A stretch of DNA of 64,000 bases from Rhodovibrio salinarum DSM 9154. GTDB taxonomy: Bacteria; Pseudomonadota; Alphaproteobacteria; Kiloniellales; Rhodovibrionaceae. Below the pieces are notes generated by a model. It made no database searches, had not been told where the DNA came from, and saw only the letters and a list, made by a program, of their open reading frames with translations. A program made the translations under genes and the position numbers. The stretch is from contig NZ_KI911559.1 of the NCBI RefSeq assembly GCF_000515255.1, forward strand, positions 2,801,660-2,865,659, read 5' to 3'. Shown piece by piece: positions 54,650-63,872 of this stretch. Every line of letters begins with the position of its first letter. Position 1 is the first letter of the stretch.

Positions 54650-56974
54650 TCAGGCGGCGCGGACCTCCTGCAGGAAAGTGTCCACCTCTCCGCGCAGGCG
54701 TTCGGACTGGGTGGCCAACTCGGAGGCCGCAGACAGCACCTCGTTGGACCCTGCCCCGGCGACATCGGCCGCCTCGCTGACGCCAGCGATATTGCGCGTG
54801 ACTTCCTGCGTCCCCTCGCTGGCTTCCAACACATTGCGGGCGATCTCCTGGGTCGCCGCGCCCTGCTCCTCGACCGCCGAAGCGACCGATTGGGTGATCT
54901 CGTTGATCCGCTCGACCGTCGTCGCGATGCCCTGGATGGCGTCCACAGCCGCGCCGGTCTCGCCCTGGATATGTCCCACCTGAGCGCTGATATCCTCGGT
55001 GGCTTTGGCGGTCTGGTTGGCGAGCGACTTCACCTCGTTCGCCACCACGGCAAAGCCCTTGCCGGCCTCGCCAGCGCGCGCGGCCTCGATCGTGGCGTTC
55101 AGGGCAAGCAGATTGGTCCGCTCGGCAATCTCGGAGATGATCTCCACCACCTCGCCGATCTTATCGGCCGCCGCCTTCAAGCCTTCGACCTGCGCATTGG
55201 TCCGCTGGGCCTGCTGGGCGGCTTCACTCGACATGCGCGAAGAGTCGCTGACCTGCCGGCTGATCTCGCGGATCGAACCCGCCAGCTGCTCGGAAGCGCT
55301 GGACACCGTCTGGACGTTGGAGCTGGCTTCCTCAGCTGCCGTGGACACGGCCTGCGCCTGCCGACTGGTCTCCTCGGATGTCGCGGAAAGCGACTGTGCG
55401 GAATGCTGCATCTCGGACGCCGCGGAGGACACCGCGTTGACCACACCCATCACCTGGCTCTCGAAATTCGCTGCCAGCTTCACCTGTTTGGTGATTACCG
55501 CCCAGGTCAGCATCGGACCGACATAACGCCCGGCCTGGTCCCGAATCGCTTCCACCTTCAGATCCAGCGTCTCATCACCCAACTTGATTTTGGTGTGCCA
55601 CGGCAGGTTGTTCGGATCGCGCAGAATGGCGTGCTGGTGAGCTGGGTTCTTATGGAAGACGTCGATCGTCTCGCCAATCATCTCGTCCGACCCCACGGGC
55701 AACAGGTGCTGTAGCTTGGTGACCGTCTCCTTCGTCGCCTTGTTGCAGTAGGTGATGCGGAAGTCTTTGGCATCGCACATCATGACGTTGATCGGCATCT
55801 CATCGACCATGCGATTGACCACATAAGCGTTGATGACCGATTCCCGGAGATCCTCCAGCGCGCGCGCCATCTGCCCGATTTCGTCATGCCGGCGACCGAC
55901 CTTCGCCTCCGCGGTGATATCACCACCGGCCAGGCGCTGCATCGTCTCGGTCATACGCCTGACAGGCCCGGCGATGCCGCGACCGATCGTCCAGGCAATA
56001 GCGGTTCCCGCCACTATGGCGATCAGCACGGCACCGCCAACCATCGTCTCGGTGCGTGCGATGCTGGAGAGCGTGTAGATTTCCAGTTCCGCCTCGTGGG
56101 CACGGGCTGCCTCGGCAATGCGATCGGCATCGGCGATCACCGAGTCGGCGAGCCCAACCATCTTGACATCGACTTGTTCACTCAGACGGGCATTGAGCTC
56201 CAACACCGTGCGATAGTCGGCCCGGTAGGCCTCCAGTTCCTGACGCAGAGTGTCGAGTTGGGTACTGGCGCGGCCGTCCAGGTCGAGGTCGGCCATCTTG
56301 TCCAGGCTTGTATTCAGCGTGGCAAAGGCCGCATCGGCGCGCTCGCGGGTTTCAGGGGTATCGGCGCGCAGCACGGCATTGATGCGATAGAGGCCAGCCA
56401 ACAGATCTTTTTCGACCGTCTGGCCCAGATCGATCGCCACGGCACCGGCCGCGGACAATCGACCGCGCAGGTTTTTGATCGTCTCGAGGGCGGAATCGGC
56501 GCGCGCCGGCATGGACTCGCCCGTTAGGCTGGTCCGCTTCGCGACGACCGTTTCAACGCCCTCGAATTCTGCGATGTACCTGTCGAACGAAGCCTCGAGG
56601 GCGGTCAGCGCCTCGGTCTGCGCCGGCGTTAATTGTACGGTCCCGAGGTTGGCGAGTTGATCTTCGATCTTTCCAACCAATGCGCGGACGTCGGCTGCTT
56701 CCTCCGGGCGGGAGCTCAGGACGTACTGGTCGACGTGTGCGCGGGTTTGCGCGAGTCGCCGCTCCAGCTGGGCGATCGCCACCACCTCGTTAGCCGTCTG
56801 CGTATATTCATGGAATGTCTCGGCAGTACGCTCGAAGGTAAGGTAGGTACCGCCCCCCACCACGGCCATGATGGCAAGAATCAGAGCGAAACCGCCAAAA
56901 ATCTTCTGACGGATCGAAAGTTTGACGGTGGCGCCGAGCTGCCGTGCATCCTGCTGACCGCCCCTATTCCGCAT
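54650..56974 (-). CDS. methyl-accepting chemotaxis protein with HBM-like, HAMP and PAS regions
   Basis: The 774-residue receptor has membrane helix 1 (about 27-46), a long all-helical periplasmic part (50-305) of the HBM size, helix 2 (311-330), HAMP (331-383) and a PAS-like region (385-498, with [21 protein letters not shown]). The signalling domain (510-774) contains the conserved tip [20 protein letters not shown]. It passes ligand signals to CheA/CheW. The PAS segment could sense redox or a small ligand. It is a single gene, upstream of the decayed region. Confidence 0.93.
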   Translation of the reverse strand: MRNRGGQQDARQLGATVKLSIRQKIFGGFALILAIMAVVGGGTYLTFERTAETFHEYTQTANEVVAIAQLERRLAQTRAHVDQYVLSSRPEEAADVRALVGKIEDQLANLGTVQLTPAQTEALTALEASFDRYIAEFEGVETVVAKRTSLTGESMPARADSALETIKNLRGRLSAAGAVAIDLGQTVEKDLLAGLYRINAVLRADTPETRERADAAFATLNTSLDKMADLDLDGRASTQLDTLRQELEAYRADYRTVLELNARLSEQVDVKMVGLADSVIADADRIAEAARAHEAELEIYTLSSIARTETMVGGAVLIAIVAGTAIAWTIGRGIAGPVRRMTETMQRLAGGDITAEAKVGRRHDEIGQMARALEDLRESVINAYVVNRMVDEMPINVMMCDAKDFRITYCNKATKETVTKLQHLLPVGSDEMIGETIDVFHKNPAHQHAILRDPNNLPWHTKIKLGDETLDLKVEAIRDQAGRYVGPMLTWAVITKQVKLAANFESQVMGVVNAVSSAASEMQHSAQSLSATSEETSRQAQAVSTAAEEASSNVQTVSSASEQLAGSIREISRQVSDSSRMSSEAAQQAQRTNAQVEGLKAAADKIGEVVEIISEIAERTNLLALNATIEAARAGEAGKGFAVVANEVKSLANQTAKATEDISAQVGHIQGETGAAVDAIQGIATTVERINEITQSVASAVEEQGAATQEIARNVLEASEGTQEVTRNIAGVSEAADVAGAGSNEVLSAASELATQSERLRGEVDTFLQEVRAA

Positions 56975-57279
56975 CCTCGAAACTCCTGGTTCCCGGGCGC
57001 GGGGACCGCGCCCGTCCGTTGTTGTGCGACCCGACGCCGCAACCGACCAAAGTTTCGCTGAGAAAGGTTAATACAGTTTTGAACGATTTTATGTAGAGCG
57101 CCCGAAAACGAGCCTCTGAACATGAAATGCCTTGGCATTGCCGAGCGACACAAGGTCATGCCTATTGCGGCGATAACGGCCCGAAAGCTCAGGCAAGACA
57201 ACCGAAACCCTCGGTTTCGATTTTCAAGTGGCGAATTGAGCGGTCGGGAAACTAGGCTCCTGCGCAGCGGCGCCCGCCG

Positions 57280-57459
57280 TCAAAGCCCCTTTGGCAAGCG
57301 CCGTGGCAGCAGAATGCGTGCTGAGGGCGTGAACAGGGCGGGCGTGGAATACCACTGAATTGGGAACTGCAGCACGATCCGATCAGCGTCGAGAAGCGCA
57401 CGCGCTTCTTTCTCCGCGTCCGTGACAATGTCGATCACGCCATCGGGATAGCGCGCCTA
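57280..57459 (-). pseudogene. remnant of a KefF/MdaB-like NAD(P)H oxidoreductase
   Basis: Reading the minus strand after a TAG at 57459-57457 gives ARYPDGVIDI and then DADRIVLQFPIQWYSTPALF, a strong match to the middle of flavodoxin-like NAD(P)H:quinone oxidoreductases. The N-terminal part with the start is missing, and after STPALF the frame continues into unrelated sequence to a TGA at 57280-57282. Only about 60 of the usual 190-200 codons remain, so it cannot be functional. Confidence 0.7.
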
Positions 57460-57523
57460 GCCACATGTCATCGTTTCGGGCCGGGGAGACCTAAGTACGC
57501 CACTCGATACCCGGCTCGCGGGT

Positions 57524-57811
57524 TTGGGGCGTCGGCGCCGGGTTAGGCTTGTCGTACCTTCCTTCCAGTTGGTGCCGTCTGTGCTCTCCACAACGGACTA
57601 CATGGCGATGCTTCCGCGGCAAAGTATCGAAGCGAATGCCAATCTGGATCTGGCGATCCGCCAGCCGCCAGTCGAGGTCGACGGCTTTCCGCTACATCTT
57701 GCCTGGCATTCCCGGCAAACCCACGATGCCGTCGTGCAGCACGTGGCCGAGATCATCCATGCCATCCTTGGCCCAACCAGCACTTCATCCGACGGAACTT
57801 CGAAGCCCTAG
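57524..57811 (+). pseudogene. remnant of a LysR-type regulator, C-terminal fragment
   Basis: The plus strand encodes GRRRRVRLVVPSFQLVPSVL, STTDYMAMLPR and PPVEVDGFPLHLAWHSRQTH, the last 85-90 residues of a LysR effector-binding domain. No helix-turn-helix or upstream part exists. The fragment is divergent from the oxidoreductase remnant, the usual layout for a LysR gene and its target, and both have lost their N-terminal halves. Confidence 0.7.
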
Positions 57812-58047
57812 CGGCAGCAATCCCCGGTATAAGTGCGGACTATATCGAAATAACTGCCAACCCAGACGATAAAATTACTGGGGACTTTGCTTGCGGCAGC
57901 AAGCATCGCATCGGTTCAAGCTCCGGAATCAACCTGAACGCGTTTAAGCCAGAACTGGGGGCCAATCTTAACGCATCTGATCATCAATCTCCTCCGCCCG
58001 GGAACCAGAACAGCGGAGAATGGCTCAGGCGCACGGCCCGGAGGTAA
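57778..58047 (+). pseudogene. unrecognised protein fragment, lower GC than surroundings
   Basis: In the frame ending at TAA 58045-58047, about 89 codons without a start encode FIRRNFEALAAAIPG, SADYIEITANPDDKITGDF, ACGSKHRIGSSSGINL and EWLRRTARR. The composition looks coding and the DNA is visibly less GC-rich (57830-57900). It overlaps the end of the LysR remnant in another frame, so it was probably joined there by deletion. The parent protein was not recognised. Confidence 0.4.
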
Positions 58048-58120
58048 GTAGGACATCGCATCTGACGCACAAAGCCGACTCTCGGGTTGGTTCGCGTGAT
58101 TTAACGAACTGTCCCGTGTC

Positions 58121-61100
58121 TCAGGGAGTTCCGCCCCCACCCGCCGGGCGGGTGCTCTCGTCTTCGAGGCGTGCGCTGAAGCTGTTCATGAAATCCTTGG
58201 CCGTCTGCACCTCCGCCAGCTGCTTGGCCACCGTCACCGGTCCACCACCAGTCGACGGGTCGAGCAGATCGAAGGTCTCGGCGTGTTCGCTCGCCGCCAT
58301 CGCCGTCCCGTAGGTTGCCGACAGTTCGCGCAGCCGCGCGCTTTGCCCGGCGAGGGTCATCGCCACCGCTGCACGCATCACACGTCCGGCGCCGGCTGGG
58401 TCCAAGCGAGCATCCCCGTCCAAATCAGGCAGCAACCGGTCCAGTACGGCCACGGCTTTGCCCCAGTCGCCCTGTTCGGAATGGATATCGACGGCCAGTT
58501 CCAGTGCCGGCTCGCTGTCCATGCCGGCAAGCAGGCTGAGCGCGGCATCCGGCTTGCCGGTCTCGGCCAGGGCGCGGGCCCGCAACAAACGTCGCCTGGC
58601 CTCCAGCGAGGGGGGCATGTCCGGCATCTTCGAGATATCCAGAGCTTCGAGCCCGTCTTCCGGCTTGCGATCCAGCAACCGAACAGCCGCCAGGCGCGTT
58701 CCCACATCGGCTTTCTCAAGCCCCGACAGACGCCGACGCACCTGCCCTTCCAGCAGACTGCCCGCCCGGGTCAGCAGATCGACGCCGACCAGACGATCGG
58801 CCAACCGGGCGATCATCTCGTCGCCGGAATCGCCGGCAGGGGTCAACTCGCGGAAGCTCTCGTAGAGCGCCAACGCCTTAAGCGCCGGCATGCGGTCCGC
58901 CTCGCCATCCAGAAACAGACGGGTGAACAGCCGACGCATGCGCGCGGTCGCGCGTTGGGCCAGCGGGCTTTCCGGCAAGTGGGAAGCTGCCTGCTTGAGT
59001 GCCGAGAGGGCGCGACCGTAACGCGCTTCCTCAATGTAAAGGTCTGCCAAACGATGCAGCAGCACGCCCTCGAACTCGTCGCCGCGCCAAGCGTAACGCA
59101 ACCGCTCCAGTTCGGCGATCGCCTCCGGGATCTCGATCTCCCCGGCAGCCAATTGCCGCTCGGTCAAAACCAAGCGGGCACGGGTTCGGCTGGGGGGATG
59201 ACTGCTCGCCGCGGCTTCGCGCCAGTTCGCTTCCGCGGCATCGGGCTCCCCCGCAACCAACTGGCGGCGGCCTTCCAGGAAAGCGACCTGCGCGGCTTCA
59301 GACCGCGTGGGGTCTTGCGCGCGGACTTTATCCAGGTCGACCTCGGCGCCCGGCAGATCGCCGCTTTCGATCCGCGCCTGTGCTGCCCACAGGCGCAACT
59401 GCTTGCGCACACTGGGCGGATAGGAGTCCAACATCGGCTCGGCCTTGTGGAAGGCGGCGGCCGCCGACTCATACGCGCCGGTCAAGGCAGCATAGGCCGC
59501 CTGCCAAGGCAGGGCCTCCGCGACTCCGTCAAGCACCGGGTCGTTCAGGGTCGTCGCAGCCGTGTTCCAATCGCCGGCAAGTAGCTGGCTGGCAGCACGC
59601 ATCAGCTTGACCTGCGGGTCGTCAGCGCGGCGCGGCGCGTTCTTCGCGTACAGTTCGAGATGGCCGAGCGCTTCCACCGCCATGCCGTGGGCGAAGTGAA
59701 ACCGTGCCAGCTCCAGCCGAACCAGCGGCTTCTCCGCCGGGGCCGCGTCCGCCAGCTTCTGGCGAAGTTGCTGCTTCGCCTCGACAAAGCTCATGTCCGG
59801 TCGACGCCAAGCCTCCAGGTCCAGCAGCGAATCCCCGGCCGTAGCCGGTGTGCGCACCTCCTGGACCTCACCCTCGGGCTCGGGGTTGATCATCAACGCC
59901 TGCCCCTCGCCCTCGACGACGACCTCGCCCTGTCGACGCGTGACGGTGACATAGTCGGCCTTCGGCAACACGGCGATGCCAGTGTGGGTCGCCAACAGCG
60001 TGAACTCCGGAAACTCCCGCTCGACCGCCATCCCCTGACCCGGCGCCGCAACCGGAACCACCGACAGCGGTCGACCGGTCGCGGGGTCGCGTAGGTTCAG
60101 CACCGCGCCCGACGCCTCGACCGGCAGGATCGCCCGGCCTTCGGCCAGCCGTACCTCGATCGGCTGCGTCGGCAGAACCGGCTGCCGCGATAGAATGGCG
60201 CGCCACAAACCGCCATCCAGCTCCGGACGGACCCGCAAACCGGGCCCGCCGGTCATGCGCAGCAGTGTGGTGCCATTGATGTTCTGCCGCTCGACCTTCT
60301 CGATGTCTGGCAGCGCTTGCTTCAGTTGTGCGGTGAAATCGTTCGGCGCCTGCCCGGTAACGGCAAGCCATTGCGCACCAGCACGCGCGAAGGCAGCCGC
60401 GGCACGACCAGCCCACGGCATCTCCACACGCGCTTGGCGAACCGACGGCGCCACCTCACCAGGAGAGGGCAGAATGCCCTGCGCAACCTCTTGCGGTGTG
60501 AACCGACGCGCGCCCGCCAACGCCGCCTCGGCGACCTCCGGTGCGCGCAACTCCGGCTTGAGCTCTGGCAGCACGTCCAGCGGCGCATCGCCCGAATCGT
60601 CCGCCTCTTGATCGTTGGCCTGCGCGCCGGACTCCTCTTCTCCCGGTTGCTCCGGCAGTTCCGCTGTCTCGACAGACTCCGGGACGGCTTCCGACGCGTC
60701 CGTGCCCGAGGTCTCGTCGTTTGGTGTCAGCCGGTCGGGCTGGGCGTCTTCTGTTTTGGTTGCGGCCTTCGCTGCGTCGCGTGCCGGCGCCTCGATCGTC
60801 ACTTGGATCTGGGTGCCATTTTCAGCCGCACGGATACGCGCCCCCTTGGGGACCTTCAGGTCGACCCCGCTCTGCTTGGCGGAAACGATCGGCGCAAGGC
60901 TCAGGATCTGCGAAGGCTGAACCTCCGAGTAGCCGCTGAAGTCGAAGCGGGCGGGACGGCGGAATCTCAGGCGCGCGGTGCCGGCCTTGGTATCCTGCTG
61001 CAGGTCGTAGCCAACCGGAAACGGCCAGTTAAAGGTCAGACGCGCACGCTCCGCTCCCGCTGCCGCCTCGACGCGCACGCGCGGGGGACGCTCGGGGGTC

Positions 61101-61546
61101 TCGGGCTTGTCGATCTTCTTGAGATCGATCACCACCTTAGTGCCGTAGGTCCAATCCTCGACGAGGAAATCGTCCTTCATCGGGATCGTTAGCCGATAGC
61201 CGTGCGGTCCCGGCGCCGGCTGGCCGATGTAATCGTCGAGGACGGGCGACACCGACCAGAACTTGAAATCGGCCCGGCGGGCGAAGGAGATGTAGAGCGT
61301 GTTGTCGAACCGCTCGACCTCATACTGCACGCTGTCCGGCCAATCGAACACGATGCGGCCGTAAGATCCGTGATTGCCGCCACGCACACGGATGGACTCA
61401 GGTGCCGACTGGGTCCCTGACGCCTGCCCTTGCGTTCCCTGCGCCCACGCCGCTGGCACAAGTACAGCACCCGCCGTCATGGACAACATGACGGCAAGAA
61501 CGGCCCCGGCCATGCGAACGCAAGACACGCGCGCGGGAGAGCTCAT
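58121..61546 (-). CDS. large exported AMIN/TPR-like protein of the motility operon, function unknown
   Basis: This 1141-residue protein has a signal peptide (cleavage near PAAWAQ) and two related AMIN-like segments (about 50-140: GSYGRIVFDWPDSVQYEVER; about 157-245: RARLTFNWPFPVGYDLQ). A low-complexity acidic linker (about 255-340) and a C-terminal half of helical TPR-like repeats (about 620-1090) follow. AMIN domains in other proteins bind cell wall. ATG at 61546 overlaps the MotB-like stop by 4 bp, so it is tightly coupled. A periplasmic scaffold around the motor or cell wall is an inference. Confidence 0.75.
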   Translation of the reverse strand: MSSPARVSCVRMAGAVLAVMLSMTAGAVLVPAAWAQGTQGQASGTQSAPESIRVRGGNHGSYGRIVFDWPDSVQYEVERFDNTLYISFARRADFKFWSVSPVLDDYIGQPAPGPHGYRLTIPMKDDFLVEDWTYGTKVVIDLKKIDKPETPERPPRVRVEAAAGAERARLTFNWPFPVGYDLQQDTKAGTARLRFRRPARFDFSGYSEVQPSQILSLAPIVSAKQSGVDLKVPKGARIRAAENGTQIQVTIEAPARDAAKAATKTEDAQPDRLTPNDETSGTDASEAVPESVETAELPEQPGEEESGAQANDQEADDSGDAPLDVLPELKPELRAPEVAEAALAGARRFTPQEVAQGILPSPGEVAPSVRQARVEMPWAGRAAAAFARAGAQWLAVTGQAPNDFTAQLKQALPDIEKVERQNINGTTLLRMTGGPGLRVRPELDGGLWRAILSRQPVLPTQPIEVRLAEGRAILPVEASGAVLNLRDPATGRPLSVVPVAAPGQGMAVEREFPEFTLLATHTGIAVLPKADYVTVTRRQGEVVVEGEGQALMINPEPEGEVQEVRTPATAGDSLLDLEAWRRPDMSFVEAKQQLRQKLADAAPAEKPLVRLELARFHFAHGMAVEALGHLELYAKNAPRRADDPQVKLMRAASQLLAGDWNTAATTLNDPVLDGVAEALPWQAAYAALTGAYESAAAAFHKAEPMLDSYPPSVRKQLRLWAAQARIESGDLPGAEVDLDKVRAQDPTRSEAAQVAFLEGRRQLVAGEPDAAEANWREAAASSHPPSRTRARLVLTERQLAAGEIEIPEAIAELERLRYAWRGDEFEGVLLHRLADLYIEEARYGRALSALKQAASHLPESPLAQRATARMRRLFTRLFLDGEADRMPALKALALYESFRELTPAGDSGDEMIARLADRLVGVDLLTRAGSLLEGQVRRRLSGLEKADVGTRLAAVRLLDRKPEDGLEALDISKMPDMPPSLEARRRLLRARALAETGKPDAALSLLAGMDSEPALELAVDIHSEQGDWGKAVAVLDRLLPDLDGDARLDPAGAGRVMRAAVAMTLAGQSARLRELSATYGTAMAASEHAETFDLLDPSTGGGPVTVAKQLAEVQTAKDFMNSFSARLEDESTRPAGGGGTP

Positions 61547-62325
61547 TCGACCGGCTCCCGCGCGGTGTCATGGATCACCAGGTCCACGCGACGGGCGAGC
61601 GCGCGGCGCTCCGCCTCGTCCGCCATGGCGGGCAGTTCGTCGTAGCGGGAATCACCCTGCCCGCGGGCGCGGATACGCCCTTCGACACCGCCGGAACGCA
61701 GGGCGGCCACAACTGCTTGGGCACGCAGCAACGAGAGTTCCCAGTTCGAGGGATAGCGGGTTACCGGCTTACGCGGGTCGGCATGGCCGACCACCGCCAG
61801 CGCGTTCGGCATGTTACGCAACACCCCACCCAGTTGAAAAACCGCCTCTGCCGCCTGCGGCGTCAGGGTGAAATCACCACTGGCAAACAGCAAGTCCGCC
61901 GGCAAAGAGAGGAACAGACGGTCCTCGCCCCGGCGCAAGCGCGCGTCCGCCAGCGCTGGCGTCTCGCTCAGGTGCCCGGCCAGCAGTTCCGCGAGGTAAT
62001 CCAGGTCATCGCCCGGCGTGCGCTCAGGCGACGGCACGTCCATGCGCATCGACGGGCTCGCCACCCGCTGCCCGGCCACCGAATTCAATTGCCGACGCAG
62101 GCTTTCGGTCAGGCTGGACCAATCCTGCGTCTTCACGTTGGACATCGCGAAGATCATCACGAAGAAGGTCAACAGCAGCGCGACCAGATCGGTGAAGGTC
62201 ACCATCCAGGCACCGGCGGTATCGCCGCCTTGCTTGCCCGAAGCGCTGCCCGGCGGCGGCGGGAGCTCCGATTGACCATCGGAACGCCTCTGGGTACTGG
62301 GCGGCGGCGGGGGCATGTCGGTCAT
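61543..62325 (-). CDS. MotB-like protein with the conserved membrane aspartate
   Basis: The 260-residue protein has a Pro-rich N-terminus, one membrane helix (VTFTDLVALLLTFFVMIFAM) with the proton-binding Asp at 46, and a C-terminal OmpA-like peptidoglycan-binding domain (LFASGDFTLTPQA; VVGHADPRK). It fits the stator family of MotB. No motA is adjacent, so its channel partner is elsewhere or absent. It is coupled by 4-bp overlaps to the genes on both sides. Confidence 0.88.
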   Translation of the reverse strand: MTDMPPPPPSTQRRSDGQSELPPPPGSASGKQGGDTAGAWMVTFTDLVALLLTFFVMIFAMSNVKTQDWSSLTESLRRQLNSVAGQRVASPSMRMDVPSPERTPGDDLDYLAELLAGHLSETPALADARLRRGEDRLFLSLPADLLFASGDFTLTPQAAEAVFQLGGVLRNMPNALAVVGHADPRKPVTRYPSNWELSLLRAQAVVAALRSGGVEGRIRARGQGDSRYDELPAMADEAERRALARRVDLVIHDTAREPVE

Positions 62326-63032
62326 TGCACCGTCTCCCGGCCGGCCTGCTCCTCCTGGGGTGCCAAGGGGTTCGGCGGAATCTCTTCACTCGGCAGCGTG
62401 ATCTCGAAGGCGATCCGGCCAGGGTTACCGCGGGTCGGCCACAAACCGGAGCTGAGGCGTTCCCTCGGGACGCCGAGCGTATCCAGCGCACGCACGATCG
62501 TGCCGCTGCGCGCGACCGGCAGACGGGTGGCGGACGCATCATCGCCTGGCGGCACGGCGTGCAGCACCTCGACCGTGTAAAGCTCCGGCGCCTGCTGGGA
62601 ATTCGTCAGGGCGTTGGCCAACCGGCGGAGCAGAACGTCGCGCTGCGGGCGCAACTCGGCTTGCCCCATCTCGAACAGCTCACGCGCGCGTACCTCGAGC
62701 CGAAGGACCCGCCCGTCCGCCGAGGTTTCCACCTCGACCAACGGCAAGGTTTGCTTGAACAGGGCGCGGATTCGGTCGGACAGGCTCGCCTGCTTGTCCA
62801 GCGCGCCGATCCCGGCGTCCGGCACAGCGCGGCTCTTGGTGGCCGGAACGGCGCCGGCGAAGGTGACGGCGACGCTTTCCAGCACCGCACGGCTGCGTTC
62901 TTCCTCATACTTCGAGATGGTCGACAGCAGGATAAAAAACGCCAGCAACAGCAGCTTTAGGCTCAACATCGCGACGATGTTGGCGTTGGGCGAACTCTTG
63001 GTCGACGGAGCGAGCCGGCTGTCGAGGGTCAT
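62322..63032 (-). CDS. MotB/OmpA-like membrane protein lacking the membrane aspartate
   Basis: This 236-residue protein has the same layout: a short N-terminus, one membrane helix (NIVAMLSLKLLLLAFFILLS, about 18-37) and an OmpA-like C-terminal part (LFEMGQAELRPQRDVLLRRL). No acidic residue lies in the helix; Ser falls where the neighbour has Asp and a Lys follows at 26. It therefore cannot carry protons like MotB and may be a structural partner. Its 3' end overlaps the second MotB-like gene. Confidence 0.82.
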   Translation of the reverse strand: MTLDSRLAPSTKSSPNANIVAMLSLKLLLLAFFILLSTISKYEEERSRAVLESVAVTFAGAVPATKSRAVPDAGIGALDKQASLSDRIRALFKQTLPLVEVETSADGRVLRLEVRARELFEMGQAELRPQRDVLLRRLANALTNSQQAPELYTVEVLHAVPPGDDASATRLPVARSGTIVRALDTLGVPRERLSSGLWPTRGNPGRIAFEITLPSEEIPPNPLAPQEEQAGRETVQ

Positions 63033-63129
63033 GGCTTAGAAGGATGTCTTTCCGCCCCGGTGCGGTGTAGGTCCGCGGGGTCATCCGTACGAGAAGCTCT
63101 CCTGAAACCGGCCACGAACCGGCAGGGGA

Positions 63130-63828
63130 TCAATCGAAACTTGCCAGCAGTGCGTCGATGTCGTCCTGGCTGACGCTCGCCTCACCGGGGGAGGTCGGCC
63201 CGTTCATTAGGGACGCCTCGTCGTCCGCACTGACCTTCTTCTTTTCCGAGGCGGCGCTACGTTCGCTCCGGGCCTCGGCGGCATCTTCACCGAACGCGGC
63301 CAGAAGCGTGTCCACCTTCTCCTCCACCTGCTTGAGCGCGGTGACGACCTTGGTGATCCGCTGGCCGGTAATGTCCTGGAAGTTGCAGGCTTCATAGACC
63401 TTGGTAACGCTGTCGGACAGCTTCTGACCGGTCTCGCCCCCCAACTCGTCGCCGATGCCTTCAATGGTCTCCATCGCTTCCAGGATCGTGTTGGTCGCGG
63501 ACTCAGTAGCGCCGACGATCGCTTCCAGCTCGTCCGTGGCGGTGGGCAAATGCTCGGTGTTGATCTCGTCGGGCCGGACCGATGCGATCTCCGCCTTGGC
63601 CGAGGCGATGAACCGGGACAGCGCTTCGATCTCGGCGTAGAGCTTCAGGTTCACCGCCGACAGATCGCCCTCGACGGTCGCCATGACACTCTCGACCGCG
63701 TCCGTGATCTCCTCGGGTTCCGCACGCGGGCCGAGCGCGGCCAGGGCTGCCAACTGGGTCTCCAACTGGACGCGCGCCGCGTCGTCGTCTTGGCCGCGCC
63801 CCGTCTTACGTCCCTTTTGAGCCGTCAT
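63130..63828 (-). CDS. cheZ: CheZ-family chemotaxis phosphatase
   Basis: The 232-residue protein is mostly helical and carries the CheZ active-site pattern CNFQDITGQRITKVV with the catalytic Asp and Gln. CheZ dephosphorylates CheY. The last 13 residues, SQDDIDALLASFD, resemble the CheY-binding N-terminal motif of FliM. ATG at 63828 (MTAQKGRKTG) is used; 63861 is an alternative. It lies 44 bp downstream of a cheY-like gene, its expected substrate. Confidence 0.9.
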   Translation of the reverse strand: MTAQKGRKTGRGQDDDAARVQLETQLAALAALGPRAEPEEITDAVESVMATVEGDLSAVNLKLYAEIEALSRFIASAKAEIASVRPDEINTEHLPTATDELEAIVGATESATNTILEAMETIEGIGDELGGETGQKLSDSVTKVYEACNFQDITGQRITKVVTALKQVEEKVDTLLAAFGEDAAEARSERSAASEKKKVSADDEASLMNGPTSPGEASVSQDDIDALLASFD

Positions 63829-63872
63829 GGCCTCAAACCTCCTACCTGTGGCGCCGGCCAACCCGGGCGCGC

